DNA from: Methanospirillum hungatei
GTDB lineage: Archaea > Halobacteriota > Methanomicrobia > Methanomicrobiales > Methanospirillaceae
DNA length: 64,000 nt
Direction of reading: 5' to 3'
NCBI RefSeq assembly: GCF_019263745.1
Contig: NZ_CP077107.1
Span: 1,054,001 to 1,118,000 of the forward strand
Both the position numbers and the translations under genes were made by a program. Positions 62,732 to 64,000 of this stretch are shown in pieces. Under the pieces are notes generated by a model that had not been told where the DNA came from, made no database searches, and saw nothing but the letters and a program-made list of their open reading frames with translations. Every line of letters begins with the position of its first letter. Positions within the stretch are counted from its first letter, which is position 1.

Positions 62732-63841
62732 CTAACTTCCGGACATTGTATCAACCTGAAAAAAAGGTGCCCCGGGGTTATGCAATATACTGGTGGTTCC
62801 TTTTTTATTTCGTCTTATTTTCAGAATATCCTCAATAAAAAGGAGACAATGTTTCAAAAATCGATGATCTACCGGGTTTTGAATACAGACCCCAGTAATA
62901 CGTTCGATTATCCTATCATCACCATCATGAGGCATATCCCTGAACCAATGATCTTTGTCGAGTATGACTATTCGACTAATGGAAGAATTTTTTTGCCTCA
63001 ATTTTGTTTCAAGGAAAAAAGCATTACTAACAGGTATGTCAAGGTCTCCTGATCCATGTAGGATAAGGCATGGAGCATCGAGGATAGAAAGAAGAGCAGA
63101 CGGAGATTTATTTTCTGAAAAAAAATCATCCGGCAGGTGAATACTCATTGTATTACCATTATCTTTTAGTTTTATCACTCCTTTCCCTTTTCTAGACGCC
63201 TGGAGTATCTTTCCAAGATTAGACATGATGATTTTTGTTTCCGGATCAAGTAATGGGATAATATTCTCTCCCCGTGAATTGATTCCATTATTTTTCAAAG
63301 GTAGATATTTTTGTGTAAGGATTGAATCAATATCAGTATACATACCACCTGCGATAATATATCCAGCCGGCTTAAGCCCGTATGAAACAATTTCACAGAG
63401 CATTCTACTTCCAAATCCATGACCAAACAAAATCGTTTTTTTGATCATGATGCCAGATTCCTTTGTTATGTCTTTTATTACAGAATATGTTCTGTGTATA
63501 TATGACGATGCCATTATTTCATCATCGGTTGGAATGTTTTGAAGATTGTCTGGTTCAAGAGAAAGGGTGGCAATACCATGGCCGTTGAAAAAGTCACAAA
63601 TTTCCTTTTCGAAAGAGATCTCTCTCTTCCAGGCATCATTCCGGCTTCCCGGACCACAAAATGGAAGTAATCCATATACCCAATTTGGGAAAAATATGAC
63701 CAGAGCTCCTGAATGTTCAATCGTTGGATGAGATATTTTCCATTGCAGAATACTATGATTGGATGTGTTATGAGGATTCATGTGATGATAAAGTAATCTC
63801 ATACCTATTAATACTTTCTTAATTTTTTGTAGCAAAGCCAC
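62732..63841 (-). CDS. Alpha/beta hydrolase-like protein with altered nucleophile
   Basis: A 369-residue protein with the alpha/beta hydrolase layout: ALVIFFPNWVYG near the start, the nucleophile elbow ILFGHGFGSRM (residues 137-147), LILHGSGDLDIPV (the acid strand) and ILDKDHWFRDM (the catalytic His). At the elbow the usual GxSxG serine is Gly142 (GHGFG), so a classical hydrolase mechanism is unlikely. It may bind a ligand without cutting it, or use another residue. The listed start is GTG at 63841 without a ribosome site. ATG at 63802 (MRLLYHH) is an alternative. No partner gene is visible before the window edge. Confidence 0.72.
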   Translation of the reverse strand: MALLQKIKKVLIGMRLLYHHMNPHNTSNHSILQWKISHPTIEHSGALVIFFPNWVYGLLPFCGPGSRNDAWKREISFEKEICDFFNGHGIATLSLEPDNLQNIPTDDEIMASSYIHRTYSVIKDITKESGIMIKKTILFGHGFGSRMLCEIVSYGLKPAGYIIAGGMYTDIDSILTQKYLPLKNNGINSRGENIIPLLDPETKIIMSNLGKILQASRKGKGVIKLKDNGNTMSIHLPDDFFSENKSPSALLSILDAPCLILHGSGDLDIPVSNAFFLETKLRQKNSSISRIVILDKDHWFRDMPHDGDDRIIERITGVCIQNPVDHRFLKHCLLFIEDILKIRRNKKGTTSILHNPGAPFFQVDTMSGS

Positions 63842-64000
63842 TTACAAAATTTACGTGAATTTAGATATGATATTGTATTTGTTGTAAATTTGATTGGTGT
63901 TACAAAAATAATGGAATTATAATCTCCATTTAGGTAAGACAAAATTATAATTTCGTAATAATTTTTTACTTAAAAACGAATATCATATTGGCAGGATTGA
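63842..64000. other. AT-rich window end
   Basis: About 160 bases with no supported gene. They contain repeated TTACAAAA blocks (63842 and about 63900) and probably the promoter of the leftward hydrolase-like gene. Confidence 0.4.

Noticed and set aside
1-64000. tRNA, rRNA or CRISPR array
   Set aside because: No T-arm-like or rRNA core sequence and no regularly spaced repeats were seen on reading both strands, although weak tRNAs cannot be excluded by eye.

Overview
The window looks like a chromosomal segment of a methanogenic archaeon, most likely Methanomicrobiales and plausibly Methanospirillum-like. The evidence is genes typical of methanogens (FmdE-family proteins, CbiZ, a CooT-like protein, nitrogenase-like tetrapyrrole reductases), archaeal pilins with the AVSPVIG N-terminus, AT-rich promoters and GGAGGTGA-type ribosome binding sites. 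The genus is inference. I see no rRNA, tRNA or CRISPR array.

Layout. 1-3600 is the end of an archaeal type IV pilus/secretion operon (ATPase, membrane platform, two pilin-like proteins). 3.6-9 kb holds a methyltransferase, a frameshifted DUF3782-type pseudogene, a corrinoid adenosyltransferase, small unknowns, a lipoprotein and a pilin pair. A membrane-anchored 5'-nucleotidase (9.0-10.8 kb) precedes the most striking locus, 10.9-28.9 kb. Rightward it has a CobN/BchH-type chelatase large subunit and an ABC-2 exporter. After a PIN/DUF104 toxin-antitoxin pair comes a leftward, almost gapless operon: CbiZ, BchI-like, BchD-like, a BtuF/C/D-type importer, a NifH-NifD fusion and a second nitrogenase-like subunit. 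A CbiK-like protein that has lost its usual metal ligands lies just upstream. I read this as a system for importing, remodelling (ring reduction, metal insertion or removal) and possibly exporting a metallo-tetrapyrrole or related chelator. Each part belongs to a known family, but the combination does not match cobalamin, F430, heme d1 or bacteriochlorophyll biosynthesis as I know them.

29-35.8 kb carries a roughly 1 kb AT-rich non-coding stretch, a chemoreceptor, a REC-PAS-PAS-PAS histidine kinase and a TIM-barrel isomerase-like gene. 35.8-60.3 kb looks like a metal or metal-cofactor acquisition region: two more BtuFCD-type importers, a Dpp/Nik-type importer, cytosolic and exported FmdE-family proteins, a CooT-like putative nickel protein, a cysteine desulfurase, a J-domain protein and three SAM methyltransferases, one fused to a MarR regulator with clear operator-like palindromes.

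Inside this region a 2,884-bp unit (IS110-family element, two pilin genes, 3' end of fmdE) is tandemly duplicated almost perfectly. The right end (60.3-63.8 kb) has two related secreted proteins that resemble DUF2927-type domains and an alpha/beta hydrolase-like protein whose nucleophile position is glycine.
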